Shown here: piece by piece, positions 44,219 to 53,225 of the stretch
Layout of the letters: the number at the start of each line of letters is the position of its first letter
Numbering within the stretch: position 1 is the first letter of the stretch
Origin: Saprospiraceae bacterium
GTDB taxonomy: Bacteria > Bacteroidota > Bacteroidia > Chitinophagales > Saprospiraceae
Direction of reading: 5' to 3'
DNA: 64,000 nucleotides
NCBI GenBank assembly: GCA_019187225.1
Contig: JABAQQ010000052.1
Span: 1-64,000, forward strand
The notes under the pieces: model-generated
What the model was told of the DNA's origin: nothing
Databases searched by the model: none
Seen by the model: only the letters and a program-made list of their open reading frames with translations
Made by a program: the position numbers and the translations under genes

Positions 44219-45637
44219 ATGCAATCTTCCTTCCTGCTTCAACTGTTGCGTACACTCGCTTCCAATGAGTTGCCCCGGCTGCGAAAATTCCTGCAATCGC
44301 CTTATTTCAACCGCCGCCCGGAGGTGTTGCGACTTTACGAGAGCCTGTTGAAATACCGCAGGAATGATTTCGCCGGCTTAGAAAAACAGGCGCTTTTTGC
44401 CCAATTATTTCCCGGCGAACGCTACGACAACCGCCGCCTCAACCACCTCTTGTCCGATCTGACAGCGCTGACCGAGCGTTTTTTCGCGCTCGAAGAAATC
44501 CTCTCCGAAGAAGCGTTTGTGCGGCTGCGTCAGTGTCGTGCGTTGCGCAAACGCGGCGCGGGACAACTCTTCGAGCGCGATCTCAGTCTGCAAGAACGCC
44601 GTCACCGGGAAAGCCCTTACCGTAATGCAGCATTTTTCCTATACGAATACGAACTGCTTGGCGAACGATATGCCTGGGAGGCATTTCAAACACGCGAAGC
44701 GCACATGCTGGCGCCTGCGGCAGCTACCGCTTTGGCCAATTTTTTTATGCTGGAAAACCTGCGTTGGGCATGCACCGCTCAATCGGCCAAGGCGGTTGGC
44801 GCGGCAGGGCTCGAATACGCCGTGCCGCTGGCCGAAATGGTGCTGGCCGAAAGCGCCAACATAGCGGAACCCGAAAATCCGGCACTGGCCTTGCATCGCC
44901 AGGCGTTGCTAACGTTGAGCGACAACGAAAATGAGTCGCATTTCGAGCAATTAAAGGCGTTGCTTTACCGCCACATCCATCTGCTGCCGCCACCCGAAGC
45001 CCGCGATGTTTTTATAGCCGCCATCAATTTTGCCATCCGCCGGCACAACCGGGGCGAAGCCACTTATACCCGTGCCGCCCTCGACCTTTATCGCGAAGCG
45101 CTCGAACGCAACATCCTGACAGAGAATGGCTTGTTGCCCAAATATACTTTTATCAACATTTTCAACCTTGCCCAACTTGCCGGGGAACGCGAATGGGCCC
45201 GGACTTTCCCTGACCGTTACCTTCACCTGCTACCTACCGCCGACCGCGACAACATTCATCGCTACTGCCTCGCAGGTTTTCATTTCCGGCAGGGCGATTA
45301 CCCGCAGGTGCTCGAACTGTTGAAATCGGTGGAATTTACGGAGGTTTTCATCAACCTCGATGTTCGCAAGATGTTGTTGCGCAGCTACTTCGAGTTGGGC
45401 GAATGGCCGGCATTGGCTTCGCTGCTCGATAGCTTTAGCGCCTATCTGCGGCGACAAAAAAACATCGGCTACCACCGCGAGGGTTACCTGAACCTGATCC
45501 GTTTCACAAAAAAGTTAGCGCGGGCAGGGAATTTGTCACAAACCCGCGCTAAAGCGATGGCCGCCCGAATCCGGCAAACGAAATTCGTAACGGAAAGAGA
45601 ATGGTTGTTGGAAAAAACCACGAGAAAAGAACGGTAA
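44219..45637 (+). CDS. Unrecognised helical-repeat protein, paralog 1
   Basis: A 472-residue soluble protein with mostly amphipathic helices. It aligns along most of its length with the protein at 48340-49752 on the other strand: FLQSPYFNRRPEVLRLYESLLK against WLQSPAHNQRQDVIRLFDYLGK near residue 25, YREALERNILTENGLLPKYTFINI against YKRGVETNILMENETLSRYTFLNT in the middle, and MLLRSYFELGEW / EREWLLEK against MLLRIYYEQDEY / EREWLLKQ at the end. I do not know a named family; the repeats suggest a TPR-like scaffold. No signal peptide. The function is unknown. A heptad repeat array runs from its stop into the next gene. Confidence 0.75.
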   Translation: MQSSFLLQLLRTLASNELPRLRKFLQSPYFNRRPEVLRLYESLLKYRRNDFAGLEKQALFAQLFPGERYDNRRLNHLLSDLTALTERFFALEEILSEEAFVRLRQCRALRKRGAGQLFERDLSLQERRHRESPYRNAAFFLYEYELLGERYAWEAFQTREAHMLAPAAATALANFFMLENLRWACTAQSAKAVGAAGLEYAVPLAEMVLAESANIAEPENPALALHRQALLTLSDNENESHFEQLKALLYRHIHLLPPPEARDVFIAAINFAIRRHNRGEATYTRAALDLYREALERNILTENGLLPKYTFINIFNLAQLAGEREWARTFPDRYLHLLPTADRDNIHRYCLAGFHFRQGDYPQVLELLKSVEFTEVFINLDVRKMLLRSYFELGEWPALASLLDSFSAYLRRQKNIGYHREGYLNLIRFTKKLARAGNLSQTRAKAMAARIRQTKFVTEREWLLEKTTRKER

Positions 45638-45699
45638 ATCCACAATCCGCAATCCGCAATCCGCAATCCACAATCCACAATCCACAATCCGCAATCCTC
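45637..45699. repeat. Heptanucleotide tandem repeat between convergent genes
   Basis: Nine 7-bp units of AATCC(A/G/T)C from 45637 to 45699 join the stop of the 472-residue gene to the stop of the lipoprotein gene on the other strand. Same period as the arrays at 6023-6071 and in the gene at 46447. Confidence 0.9.
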
Positions 45700-46183
45700 A
45701 GATCCCCAGCGCCTTCCCCACCAATCCCGTTAATCCGCCGGCAATTTTACTCGTCAGTTTGACGATGAAAGCGTATTGGTTGTACTTCTTTTTGAATTTG
45801 GGAGCGAGGTCAACAAAGTCTTTCAGGTAAGGTTTTTGGGTGGTGCGCAGGCCCACCTCGACTTTTTCAGCGACATTCAGTTTGCCCTGCCACTTTTGCG
45901 TGTCGCTGAGTATCTTGTCAATGTATCGGTCGTTCTGGTCGTGGTATTTTTTCACGAACTTGTAGCTGTTGGCGGGGTTGATGAAGTTCAGGCCCTGATC
46001 CATGAATTTGACATAATCCTGCACCAGTCCGTCGAGTTTTTGCTCGGCGGGAATGTTGCTTTCGGCCAGGCGTTTCAGCGTTTTGTTGTGCTCGGCCAGC
46101 CAGCGGTTTTGTTTCCACACGGCGCAGCCGGTATGGGAGAAGGTCAGTCCGGCGAGAAGAAGGAAAAAAGCGATTTTTTGCAT
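45698..46183 (-). CDS. Small lipoprotein of unknown function
   Basis: A 161-residue protein with a lipoprotein signal (lipobox FSHTGC, Cys about residue 20). The mature part is basic and helical, rich in Lys and Asp (LKRLAESNIPAEQKLDGLVQDYVKFMDQGLNF ... KWQGKLNVAEKVEVGLRTTQKPYLKDFVDL) and ends in a hydrophobic Gly-rich tail (IAGGLTGLVGKALGI) that could insert in or touch a membrane. I recognise no family. It is divergent from the methyltransferase gene. Its 3' end meets the heptad repeat array. Confidence 0.75.
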   Translation of the reverse strand: MQKIAFFLLLAGLTFSHTGCAVWKQNRWLAEHNKTLKRLAESNIPAEQKLDGLVQDYVKFMDQGLNFINPANSYKFVKKYHDQNDRYIDKILSDTQKWQGKLNVAEKVEVGLRTTQKPYLKDFVDLAPKFKKKYNQYAFIVKLTSKIAGGLTGLVGKALGI

Positions 46184-46283
46184 AAATTGAAAAGTGGTTG
46201 TTCGACAGGATAGACAAGATTTACAGGATGTACACGATTGACCTTTGTTTTAAGTAACGGCCAATCTTGTGAGACCTCTTCTT

Positions 46284-46406
46284 TTATACCTCGCGCCGCC
46301 AAGTTTTCAGCATGGCAAGAAGCGGGAAAATACGTTTACTAAACTTTCAGAAGTTTGGTTAACGTCGTACGAGATAATGCTGAAAACTTGGCGGCGCGAG
46401 GTATAA
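46284..46406. repeat. Perfect 30-bp inverted repeat, nested fold-back (MITE-like)
   Basis: Arms 46284-46313 and 46377-46406 are perfect 30-bp reverse complements (containing CTCGCGCCGCCAAGTTTTC). The 63-bp interior holds another palindrome-like sequence around 46333-46357 (GTTTACTAAACTTTCAGAAG...GTTAAC). It lies between the lipoprotein and methyltransferase genes, which diverge from it. Small mobile element or strong structured RNA/DNA site. Confidence 0.9.
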
Positions 46407-46446
46407 CTGTCTTCAATCCAAAAATATTTTCCCGAAACTTGCCCGC

Positions 46447-47370
46447 ATGGAACCGCAATACCCGGACGTACACACCTATTATAATCATACCCGTTTCGAC
46501 TACCGCACCATGTGGAATCGCCGGCGCCGGGATGTGGCGGTGCATTTCGGTTATTACGACGAGCAGGCCGGCCGCCACGCGGAGGCGCTCGACAACATGA
46601 ACCGAGTAATGGCCGACCTGGCCGGTATTCAGCCCGGCGAGCGGGTACTCGATGCGGGCTGCGGACTGGGCAACGCTTCTTTCTGGCTGGCCGAACATCG
46701 CCGGGCGCAGGTGACAGGCATCAATATTGTGGCAAGCCAGATCACCGATTGCTTGAAAAAATCTGCAAAAGTCACCGTCCACCGTCCACCCGCCTTCGCC
46801 AAGGCTTTGCCGGGTAAACCGTCTACCGTCAACCGTCCTCCGTCTACCGTCAACCGCCCCGAGTTCCTGCAGGCTGATTTTTGCCATATGCCTTTTCCCG
46901 ACAACACCTTCGACGTGGTATGGGCTTGCGAAAGCGTGTGTCATGCGGCTGAAAAAGCGGCGTTTTACCGGGAGGCATTCCGGGTACTGAAACCCGGCGG
47001 CAGGCTGGTGATGGCCGAGTATATGCGCGAGAACCGGCACTTGTCGCCGGAAGCGGAACGATTGCTGGCAGCCTGGCTTCGCCCTTGGGCCATTCCGGAC
47101 ATCGAAACGGCGGACGAGCACCGGTCGCATGCTTCGGCTGCCGGATTCCGGCAGGTGGATATCCGCGATGTGACGCCCCATGTGCGCGTTTCGTTGCGCA
47201 ACCTGCACGAGGTGTCCGTGCGCTGGTTACCGTTCGGAAAACTCCTGAATCTGTTGGGGATGGTCAGCAACGTCCGTCTCGGCAATGCGGTGGCTTCCGT
47301 GCGGCAGTACGAAGCATTGCAGGCGGGAGCGTGGGGGTATGGGATGCTGCGGGCGGAGAAGTCGGGATGA
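46447..47370 (+). CDS. Class I SAM-dependent methyltransferase with an in-frame repeat insertion
   Basis: A 307-residue methyltransferase. Motif I VLDAGCGLGNAS (about 74-85) binds S-adenosylmethionine, followed by VTGINIVASQI; motif-like DVVWACESVCHA and VLKPGGRLVMAEY follow, as in tocopherol/sterol-type and CFA-related C-methyltransferases. Between the SAM-binding strands a stretch of about 30 residues (109-138: VTVHRPPAFAKALPGKPSTVNRPPSTVNRP, about) has no place in the family; it is encoded by heptanucleotide repeats at 46774-46787 and 46818-46859 around GCCTTCGCCAAGGC. The frame is kept, so the enzyme may still fold with a loop there. The substrate is unknown. N-terminal MEPQYPDVHTYYNHTRFDYRTMWNRRRRDVAVHFGYYD is normal for the family. 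Confidence 0.85.
   Translation: MEPQYPDVHTYYNHTRFDYRTMWNRRRRDVAVHFGYYDEQAGRHAEALDNMNRVMADLAGIQPGERVLDAGCGLGNASFWLAEHRRAQVTGINIVASQITDCLKKSAKVTVHRPPAFAKALPGKPSTVNRPPSTVNRPEFLQADFCHMPFPDNTFDVVWACESVCHAAEKAAFYREAFRVLKPGGRLVMAEYMRENRHLSPEAERLLAAWLRPWAIPDIETADEHRSHASAAGFRQVDIRDVTPHVRVSLRNLHEVSVRWLPFGKLLNLLGMVSNVRLGNAVASVRQYEALQAGAWGYGMLRAEKSG
46774..46859. repeat. Heptad repeat block inside the methyltransferase gene
   Basis: Units of ACCGTC(A/C/T) occur at 46774-46787 (two units) and 46818-46859 (six units), separated by GCCTTCGCCAAGGCTTTGCC. The block as a whole adds about 30 codons in frame. Confidence 0.85.
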
Positions 47371-47447
47371 AATTTTTGATTTACGTATGACGATTACATG
47401 CTTGCCGATTTATAATGCATTGCGCGACATCGTAAATCAACATATCT

Positions 47448-48350
47448 TTACGCTTCATCCTTTTTGCCTTCGGCAGGCTGGTCTGCGACCACATCGCTGC
47501 TACCGTTGTCGCGACGCTGCTCATCGGCTTCCGGCTCCGTGAAATCAGCGTCTTCATCCACCTTATTCACCGGATTTTCTACCACCTCTTCGGGCTGCTG
47601 CGCTTCCGTTGTAGTTTCATGCCCCATAGCAGCAGGCGCCGTCTTTTGTTCTTCCACAAAGCCGTCGCGGAAAAAACGGCGCTGGAACAGCAGAATTGAG
47701 AGTACACCTGTCGTGATGGCCGCGTCCGCCACGTTGAAGATCGGGCTGAAAAACAGGAAACTGCCGCCGCCCAGCCATTCGGGCAGGTTGATGGTGGTGA
47801 TGGGGAAATAAAACATATCCACTACGCGCCCGTGCAGAAAACCGTTCATGGGCAGGCCTTCCGTGAGGCCGTAGCCTTGACCGAAAGGAGTCAGCCGCGC
47901 TACGTCGTGGTATTCTCCGCTGAAAATCAGCGCATAAAACATACTGTCAATGATATTGCCTAAGGCGCCGGCGGTGATAAGACCGACACAGTACACAAAA
48001 CCCATCGGTACTTTGGCGCGCAGCAGCACCCGCATGTACCAGATAAGCCCGGTGACCATGAGGATGCGGAACAGGCTCAGGAGCAGTTTGCCGTAGTCGA
48101 AGCCGCCGTGATCCACGTTGAATTTGATGCCGAAGGCCATGCCTTCGTTCTCGACGAACAGGAGCCGCGCCCACTCGAGGCCGAAAATATGTACCTGCTC
48201 GTTCATTTGAAAATTCGTCTTGATGTAAAACTTGGAAGCCTGGTCAATCAACAGTACCAGCAGCACCAGCAACACGACTTTATATCCCTGTTTCAAATCA
48301 GTAGGTTTTTGTGAAAACGTGCGCAAAGAAACGACGAATTTATTTTCCAT
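47448..48350 (-). CDS. lspA: Lipoprotein signal peptidase II with long acidic C-terminal tail
   Basis: A 300-residue LspA. Four membrane segments (about 24-40, 85-107, 115-136, 200-222) surround the aspartate protease motifs: catalytic D135 in GNIIDS and D209 in FNVADAA. It cleaves prolipoproteins after diacylglyceryl transfer in the inner membrane. Standard LspA is about 160-200 residues; here the extra length consists of a larger loop (about 140-200) and an acidic tail (about 230-300, EEVVENPVNKVDEDADFTEPEADEQRR) without catalytic motifs, in the cytoplasm if topology is standard. The start overlaps the stop of the upstream 470-residue gene by 11 bp, so the two are co-translated. Confidence 0.93.
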   Translation of the reverse strand: MENKFVVSLRTFSQKPTDLKQGYKVVLLVLLVLLIDQASKFYIKTNFQMNEQVHIFGLEWARLLFVENEGMAFGIKFNVDHGGFDYGKLLLSLFRILMVTGLIWYMRVLLRAKVPMGFVYCVGLITAGALGNIIDSMFYALIFSGEYHDVARLTPFGQGYGLTEGLPMNGFLHGRVVDMFYFPITTINLPEWLGGGSFLFFSPIFNVADAAITTGVLSILLFQRRFFRDGFVEEQKTAPAAMGHETTTEAQQPEEVVENPVNKVDEDADFTEPEADEQRRDNGSSDVVADQPAEGKKDEA

Positions 48351-49752
48351 CCACCTGTTTCAACAGCCACTCCCGTTCTGCCAGCGGATTGGTTTGCAGC
48401 ACCAGTTCGCGGTATTTTTCCTTTTGCGCTTTTGAGTAGATGTTCAGGTGCAGCAGCTTTTTCATCAGACTGATCATGTTCTTATACGCGGTTTTGCGGG
48501 TGGGATCGAGGGCTTCCTTGCGCTGAAGGTAGATGCGCAGGCTTTCGAGCAGGGATTCGAAGGCGTCGTATTCGTCCTGTTCGTAGTAAATCCTCAAAAG
48601 CATATTTTTGGCAACGATGTTTTGCAACATATCATCGTACTCGAATTCCACCAGATAACGTTGGGCCTTGTCATAATCACCTTTTTCAAAGTATAGCCTA
48701 GAAAGGCTAAAGTTGACTGTCCCTTTTCGTTGTTTTTCTTCCAGCAAAGGTTGATAGCGCTCGATAAAATGCTCTGCCCAGTCAAATTCTCCAACTTTTA
48801 ATGCACTGCTGACGGTATTTAAAAATGTATATCGGGAGAGCGTTTCGTTTTCCATCAATATATTGGTTTCTACTCCTCGTTTATAGAGTTTAAAAGCACG
48901 ACGGGCAAAATCTAAACTACCCTGATTGATTTTCGGTACACAATAATTCAACGCTGCAAGGTACAATGTACGCACTTCCAAACGGTTGAAGTATTCCATT
49001 TGAGTATGGATCCGGTGTTCCAATTCATCAAAATAACTTTCCTCGTTTGGGTTGGTAAAGGCCATGTAAGCATAATAATACACTGCAATTGCGGGTTCTT
49101 GAAGCATATCTTTTTTATCTACATATGACAATACTGTATCCAGCAAACCGTGATTGTAGTGTATTTTTTGGTAAATACTTTGATGTGCCAACATGTCCTT
49201 ACTGATGCGCAATCGCTCTTCCAGAAACCACTTTTCAAGCGCATCGGCCGTTTCCTGCAGATTGACCGGTCCGTTTTGGGAAATATTCATTTGGTGCTCA
49301 TATTCGATCTGCTCCAGGAAAAACTTATTCAGCAGGTAAAAGTCATTGCGCAATGGCTGCTGGTGCAGTTTGTCCATTCCCAACCGATGAGCTTGTTTAT
49401 AGGCCTTGTCTAATTTCCTGCGCCGGTAGATGCGTGAAAGCGCCAACTGGTACCGGATACCGTCGCTGGTATAATAAGTGAACACGAGGTACTCTTCGAT
49501 GGCTTTCAACAAAAAATACATCACCTGCCGCATAAAGGCGTCGTCGTAGGCTTGTCCCGAAAAAATGGCCTTCCATGCCTGTTCCTTTTCAAGGCTTTCC
49601 TCTCCGTCGGACAAATGTTTGCCGAGGTAATCAAACAATCGGATTACGTCCTGGCGCTGGTTGTGGGCGGGCGATTGCAGCCATTTGTGGATTCCGCGCA
49701 TCTCTTTCCGGTCGAGCGAGCGGAGTATCTCCACCAACACACTTTTTTGCAT
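48340..49752 (-). CDS. Unrecognised helical-repeat protein, paralog 2
   Basis: A 470-residue protein with the same repeat architecture as the gene at 44219 (aligned stretches FDYLGK / YESLLK, NILMENETLSRYTFLN / NILTENGLLPKYTFIN, EREWLLK). Helical repeats are clearer here: YFNRLEVRTLYLAALNYCVPKINQGSLDFARRAFKLYKRG, HFIERYQPLLEEKQRKGTVNFSLSRLYFEKGDYDKAQRYLVEFEYD. No signal peptide or motif for catalysis. It is upstream of lspA and overlaps it by 11 bp. The family is unknown to me; both copies in 4 kb suggest duplication. The start at 49752 is chosen from the conserved MQKSVLVEIL. Confidence 0.75.
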   Translation of the reverse strand: MQKSVLVEILRSLDRKEMRGIHKWLQSPAHNQRQDVIRLFDYLGKHLSDGEESLEKEQAWKAIFSGQAYDDAFMRQVMYFLLKAIEEYLVFTYYTSDGIRYQLALSRIYRRRKLDKAYKQAHRLGMDKLHQQPLRNDFYLLNKFFLEQIEYEHQMNISQNGPVNLQETADALEKWFLEERLRISKDMLAHQSIYQKIHYNHGLLDTVLSYVDKKDMLQEPAIAVYYYAYMAFTNPNEESYFDELEHRIHTQMEYFNRLEVRTLYLAALNYCVPKINQGSLDFARRAFKLYKRGVETNILMENETLSRYTFLNTVSSALKVGEFDWAEHFIERYQPLLEEKQRKGTVNFSLSRLYFEKGDYDKAQRYLVEFEYDDMLQNIVAKNMLLRIYYEQDEYDAFESLLESLRIYLQRKEALDPTRKTAYKNMISLMKKLLHLNIYSKAQKEKYRELVLQTNPLAEREWLLKQVDGK

Positions 49753-50001
49753 GATACTTTTAAAATATTTATTCAACAAAATTCAGGAAGGCACTTACCT
49801 GCGATAACAAATTTTCGGCAATAATTTTGCGATTTCTGGACAAAATTTGAGCCGAAGTGAAATTTGTGCCCCAATTTTCAAAAAAAACATCCATTAAAAA
49901 CGTCTCAACAAATGCAATTTTTTGTCTTTTACACGTCGAAACAGCGCCCGCACTTTTGTACTGTCAAACAAAGGCTCTTGCAAAGCCTAATCCGCAATCT
50001 C

Positions 50002-52917
50002 ATGATGAAGCATTTTCTGACCATCCTTTTTCTGACGTTCGCAACGCTCGTTGCCGGGCAGGGATGGGAACGTGTATATGGCGGCGGCGGATTGGACCAA
50101 CTGAACGCTGTCGCGCAAACTCCCGACGGGGGTTTCGTGATGACCGGCTTTTACAGCCTCGGTCAGGTTTACCTGATTAAGACGGACGCCGACGGCGATT
50201 TGCAATGGAGCAAAAACTTTACCGCAGGAACTTTTGCCGAAGGTAAGGCAATTGTGGCTACACGCGACAGCGGCTATGCAGTAGCTGGTAATATAGAGGG
50301 CATGGGCGCCGGCGGTCGCGATATTTATCTTTTCAAAACCGATGCTTACGGCAATGTATTGTGGTCCAAAACATTTGGCGGCGGACAAAACGACGAAGCC
50401 AAAGGATTGGTCGAGATGCCCGACGGCAGCCTGGTGATAGCCGGGTTCACCACCAACCATCTGATCCAGGTAACAGGAGAATGGACGGAAGACGTTTTTG
50501 TGATAAAAACGGATGAAGACGGCGCGGTTTTGTGGCAAAAAACGGTCGGAGAACCGACTTTTAAAGAGCAGGGAAGCGCTATCACGCTGGCTTCCAATGG
50601 CGATCTGCTGGTAGCAGGCAGTTTCCGCGAACAGCAGGCAGCCCCCGGCGATTACGAATTCTACGCCGTCCGGCTCGACAGCGAAGGCAATGAAATCTGG
50701 AGCAACACTTATGGCTTTTCCGGTTTGGACGACAATGCCAATGCAGTAGCACCTTCTGCAGACGGACACTTTGTCCTGGCCGGTCGTACCACCCTGGGAC
50801 AAGGCGCTGCCGGATTGCTGATAAAAATTGACGGCAACGGAAGTCCTTTCTTCCTGTGGTCCAAGACATATCCTAAAACCGATTTCTTTGGCATTGCCGC
50901 CGATACGCACGAAGGGTTTTTCGTCTCGGGTGGCAAAGACGTCACCGATGCGCAAGGCGACGTGTACCTGGCGAGAGTGGATGCCGAAGGCGAAAAACTG
51001 TGCGATGCCACGGTAGGCAAAGCGGGGCCCGACAAAGGTTTGGGCGTGGTCGCTACTCCGGATGGCGGAGCGGCAACCGTAGGATTCAGTTATCCTTTCC
51101 TCAACGGCTCCGAATCGAATGCCTACATGGTGAAAGCCGATCTCAACTGTTTGGTTTTCACAAGTTATATCAAAGGCAATATTTTCCGCGACCTGAATGC
51201 CAACTGCGTGAAAGACGGCGGCGAAGCAGGAATGGAAGACTGGATCGTCAGCATCGTCAGCCCGAACTTCTCGCGGTATGCGGTGGCAGGGCAGGACGGC
51301 AATTTCCGCCTTGCGGTGGATACCGGTCACTACGACGTGAAATTGTTCGCGCCGAACGACAACTGGAAATCCTGCAATGATGTGACGAAAGTTGTGGTGC
51401 CGAATTTCTATGACACGGTGGAAGCGGAAGTGCCTGTGCGCGCTCAGTTCACCTGTCCGCGCAATGAAGTGGACATTGCAACGCCGGTTTTGCGCCGCTG
51501 CGCCGACAACGTGTACACGGTCCGGTACTGCAACAACGGCTCTTCGCCTTCGACGGATACGCGTGTGGAAGTAGCATTGGACCCGGCACTGTCTTATACG
51601 ACCAGTTCGATCCCAGGCATCGAGACGCCTCCCGGCAGCAATAACTACGTGTTCAATGTGGGTACTTTGCCGGAAGGAGAGTGTGGCAGTTTCACCATCA
51701 CCGCTTTTCTCGATTGTGAGACTATTACAGGTCAAACACACTGTGCGACGGCGCACATTTACCCCGATACCTTTTGCGTGCCGGGAACCAACTGGGACGG
51801 TTCCGTTGTAGGCGCCAGGGCAAAATGCGACGGCGATACCGTGCGGATGTCCCTTTACAACAAGGCAAGCCTCCCCGTTAATACCACGATAGAATACGTG
51901 ATCGCGGAAGATTTGATCATGCTTACCGCTCCCGGCGACCCTGATTATTCACTCCCCGCCGGCACTTTAGGCCCATCGGGGAGCGCCTCCGAAGAAGTTG
52001 AAGTGTGGAACCACGAAGCCAACAACAAAACCTACCGCATCATCGCGACCCAAAGCCCCGGCTATCCGGGCGCGGGTTATCCGACGGCGGCGGTAGAAGG
52101 ATGCAAAACCGATACTACCTCGAATCCGCTTTCGCTCGGATTCTATACGATGTTCCCGGAGGACGACGCCGACACTTTCGTCGAGACGGACTGCCAGGAA
52201 AGCAACGAGACCGATTACAATCCGACATATCTCAAAAGAGGTCATCCCAAAGGTTACGACGCAGCCCATTACGTCAGTCCGGAAACCGATTTGGACTTTT
52301 TAATCCAGTTCCGCAACACCGGAACATCCACCGTGCAGCAGGTCATCATCCGCGACACTTTGTCGCCGGCACTCGACCCGACGACGGTTTATCCAGGCGC
52401 TGCCAGCCACGCATATGACTTTGAAGTCTATGGCAACGGCATCGTGCAGTTCACACTCCCCAACGTTAATCTTGCGCCGGGTAGCAGCGCGAGCGAAGGC
52501 TTTGTCAAGTTCCGCGTATCCCAAAAACCGAATTTGGAAGACTGCGGAACCGTGATCTTCAACAGCGCTGCTATCTATTTTGATTTTAATGCCCCCGTAA
52601 TCACGAACGAGACGTTCCACACGGTCTGCAAAGACTACCTGATCGTCAAGACGAAAGAGATCCACTTCCCAGGAGCCGATCTCAAAATTTATCCCAACCC
52701 GATGGACGAAGTCACCACTTTCGAGGTGACGGGCGTACAGGCGGATGTCTTCGGACTCCAGTTGTACGATGCTCAAGGCCGATTACTCAATTCATCTTTC
52801 TTTAATCTTCCCACATTCCGATTGTTCCGACATCAACCAATCCCGGCTGGAGTAATCTTCTACCGGCTTACTGCAGATGGTAAGCCGGTAGCCTCCGGGA
52901 AACTGATGGTGCGATGA
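50002..52917 (+). CDS. Large secreted T9SS type A protein, paralog of 41060
   Basis: A 971-residue exported protein. The start at 50002 gives a signal peptide ending near LVAGQ; the longer frame from 49864 has no signal. The N-terminal 400 residues contain propeller-like blades (GWERVYGGGGLDQLNAVAQTPDGGFVMTGF, LVEMPDGSLVIAGF, FVIKTDEDGAVLWQKTVG, GDLLVAGSFREQQ). A carboxypeptidase-like/SdrD-like module (about 430-520, IKGNIFRDLNANCVKDGGEAGMEDWIV ... GHYDVKLFAPND) follows, then beta modules. The DUF7619-like domain (about 800-900, DFLIQFRNTGTSTVQQVIIRDTLSPALDPTTVYPGAASH ... IYFDFNAPVITNETFH) and a type A sorting domain (LKIYPNPMDEVTTFEVTG ... IPAGVIFYRLTADGKPVASGKLMVR) end it. A paralog of the protein at 41060. 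A strong terminator follows. Confidence 0.9.
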   Translation: MMKHFLTILFLTFATLVAGQGWERVYGGGGLDQLNAVAQTPDGGFVMTGFYSLGQVYLIKTDADGDLQWSKNFTAGTFAEGKAIVATRDSGYAVAGNIEGMGAGGRDIYLFKTDAYGNVLWSKTFGGGQNDEAKGLVEMPDGSLVIAGFTTNHLIQVTGEWTEDVFVIKTDEDGAVLWQKTVGEPTFKEQGSAITLASNGDLLVAGSFREQQAAPGDYEFYAVRLDSEGNEIWSNTYGFSGLDDNANAVAPSADGHFVLAGRTTLGQGAAGLLIKIDGNGSPFFLWSKTYPKTDFFGIAADTHEGFFVSGGKDVTDAQGDVYLARVDAEGEKLCDATVGKAGPDKGLGVVATPDGGAATVGFSYPFLNGSESNAYMVKADLNCLVFTSYIKGNIFRDLNANCVKDGGEAGMEDWIVSIVSPNFSRYAVAGQDGNFRLAVDTGHYDVKLFAPNDNWKSCNDVTKVVVPNFYDTVEAEVPVRAQFTCPRNEVDIATPVLRRCADNVYTVRYCNNGSSPSTDTRVEVALDPALSYTTSSIPGIETPPGSNNYVFNVGTLPEGECGSFTITAFLDCETITGQTHCATAHIYPDTFCVPGTNWDGSVVGARAKCDGDTVRMSLYNKASLPVNTTIEYVIAEDLIMLTAPGDPDYSLPAGTLGPSGSASEEVEVWNHEANNKTYRIIATQSPGYPGAGYPTAAVEGCKTDTTSNPLSLGFYTMFPEDDADTFVETDCQESNETDYNPTYLKRGHPKGYDAAHYVSPETDLDFLIQFRNTGTSTVQQVIIRDTLSPALDPTTVYPGAASHAYDFEVYGNGIVQFTLPNVNLAPGSSASEGFVKFRVSQKPNLEDCGTVIFNSAAIYFDFNAPVITNETFHTVCKDYLIVKTKEIHFPGADLKIYPNPMDEVTTFEVTGVQADVFGLQLYDAQGRLLNSSFFNLPTFRLFRHQPIPAGVIFYRLTADGKPVASGKLMVR

Positions 52918-53225
52918 TGAAGGTGATTTAGTAAGAGGCCATCCCGACCAGGATTACATTCATGAAACATACCGAAGCCCGCGCTGCGAATGAGCAGTGC
53001 GGGCTTTTTTTCAACCCTCAAGAACCATCAACAGGCTTGCGCGAAACTCTCCTCTCCTTCAGGCAACCCGCCCGCACTTTTCCGCGTCAACTTCTCGCTT
53101 TTTTTATCCAAAAGGCGACATGAGTGAGCACTAATGACAAACGATTGATTTTCATAGGAAAACCTATTGTTCGTTTTAAAGCGTTCATTCTGCGCTCACC
53201 AACAAATCCACCTGCTTTTTTGAAC
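52918..53225. other. 308-bp intergenic region before sprA
   Basis: It holds the terminator of the T9SS cargo gene (52975-53011) followed by a featureless stretch up to the sprA start. A long in-frame extension from 53124 (34 residues) lies here but lacks homology to SprA or a signal-like sequence. No strong promoter is recognised. Confidence 0.6.
52975..53011 (+). terminator. Intrinsic terminator after the T9SS cargo gene
   Basis: A 13-bp stem (52975-52987 with 52994-53006, one G-T pair, AAGCCCGCGCTGC type), 6-nt loop and a run of T's to 53011. Confidence 0.88.

Noticed and set aside
45637-45699. Heptad tandem array as a possible CRISPR array
   Set aside because: Units are 7 bp, contiguous, and have no spacers; no cas gene is in the window.
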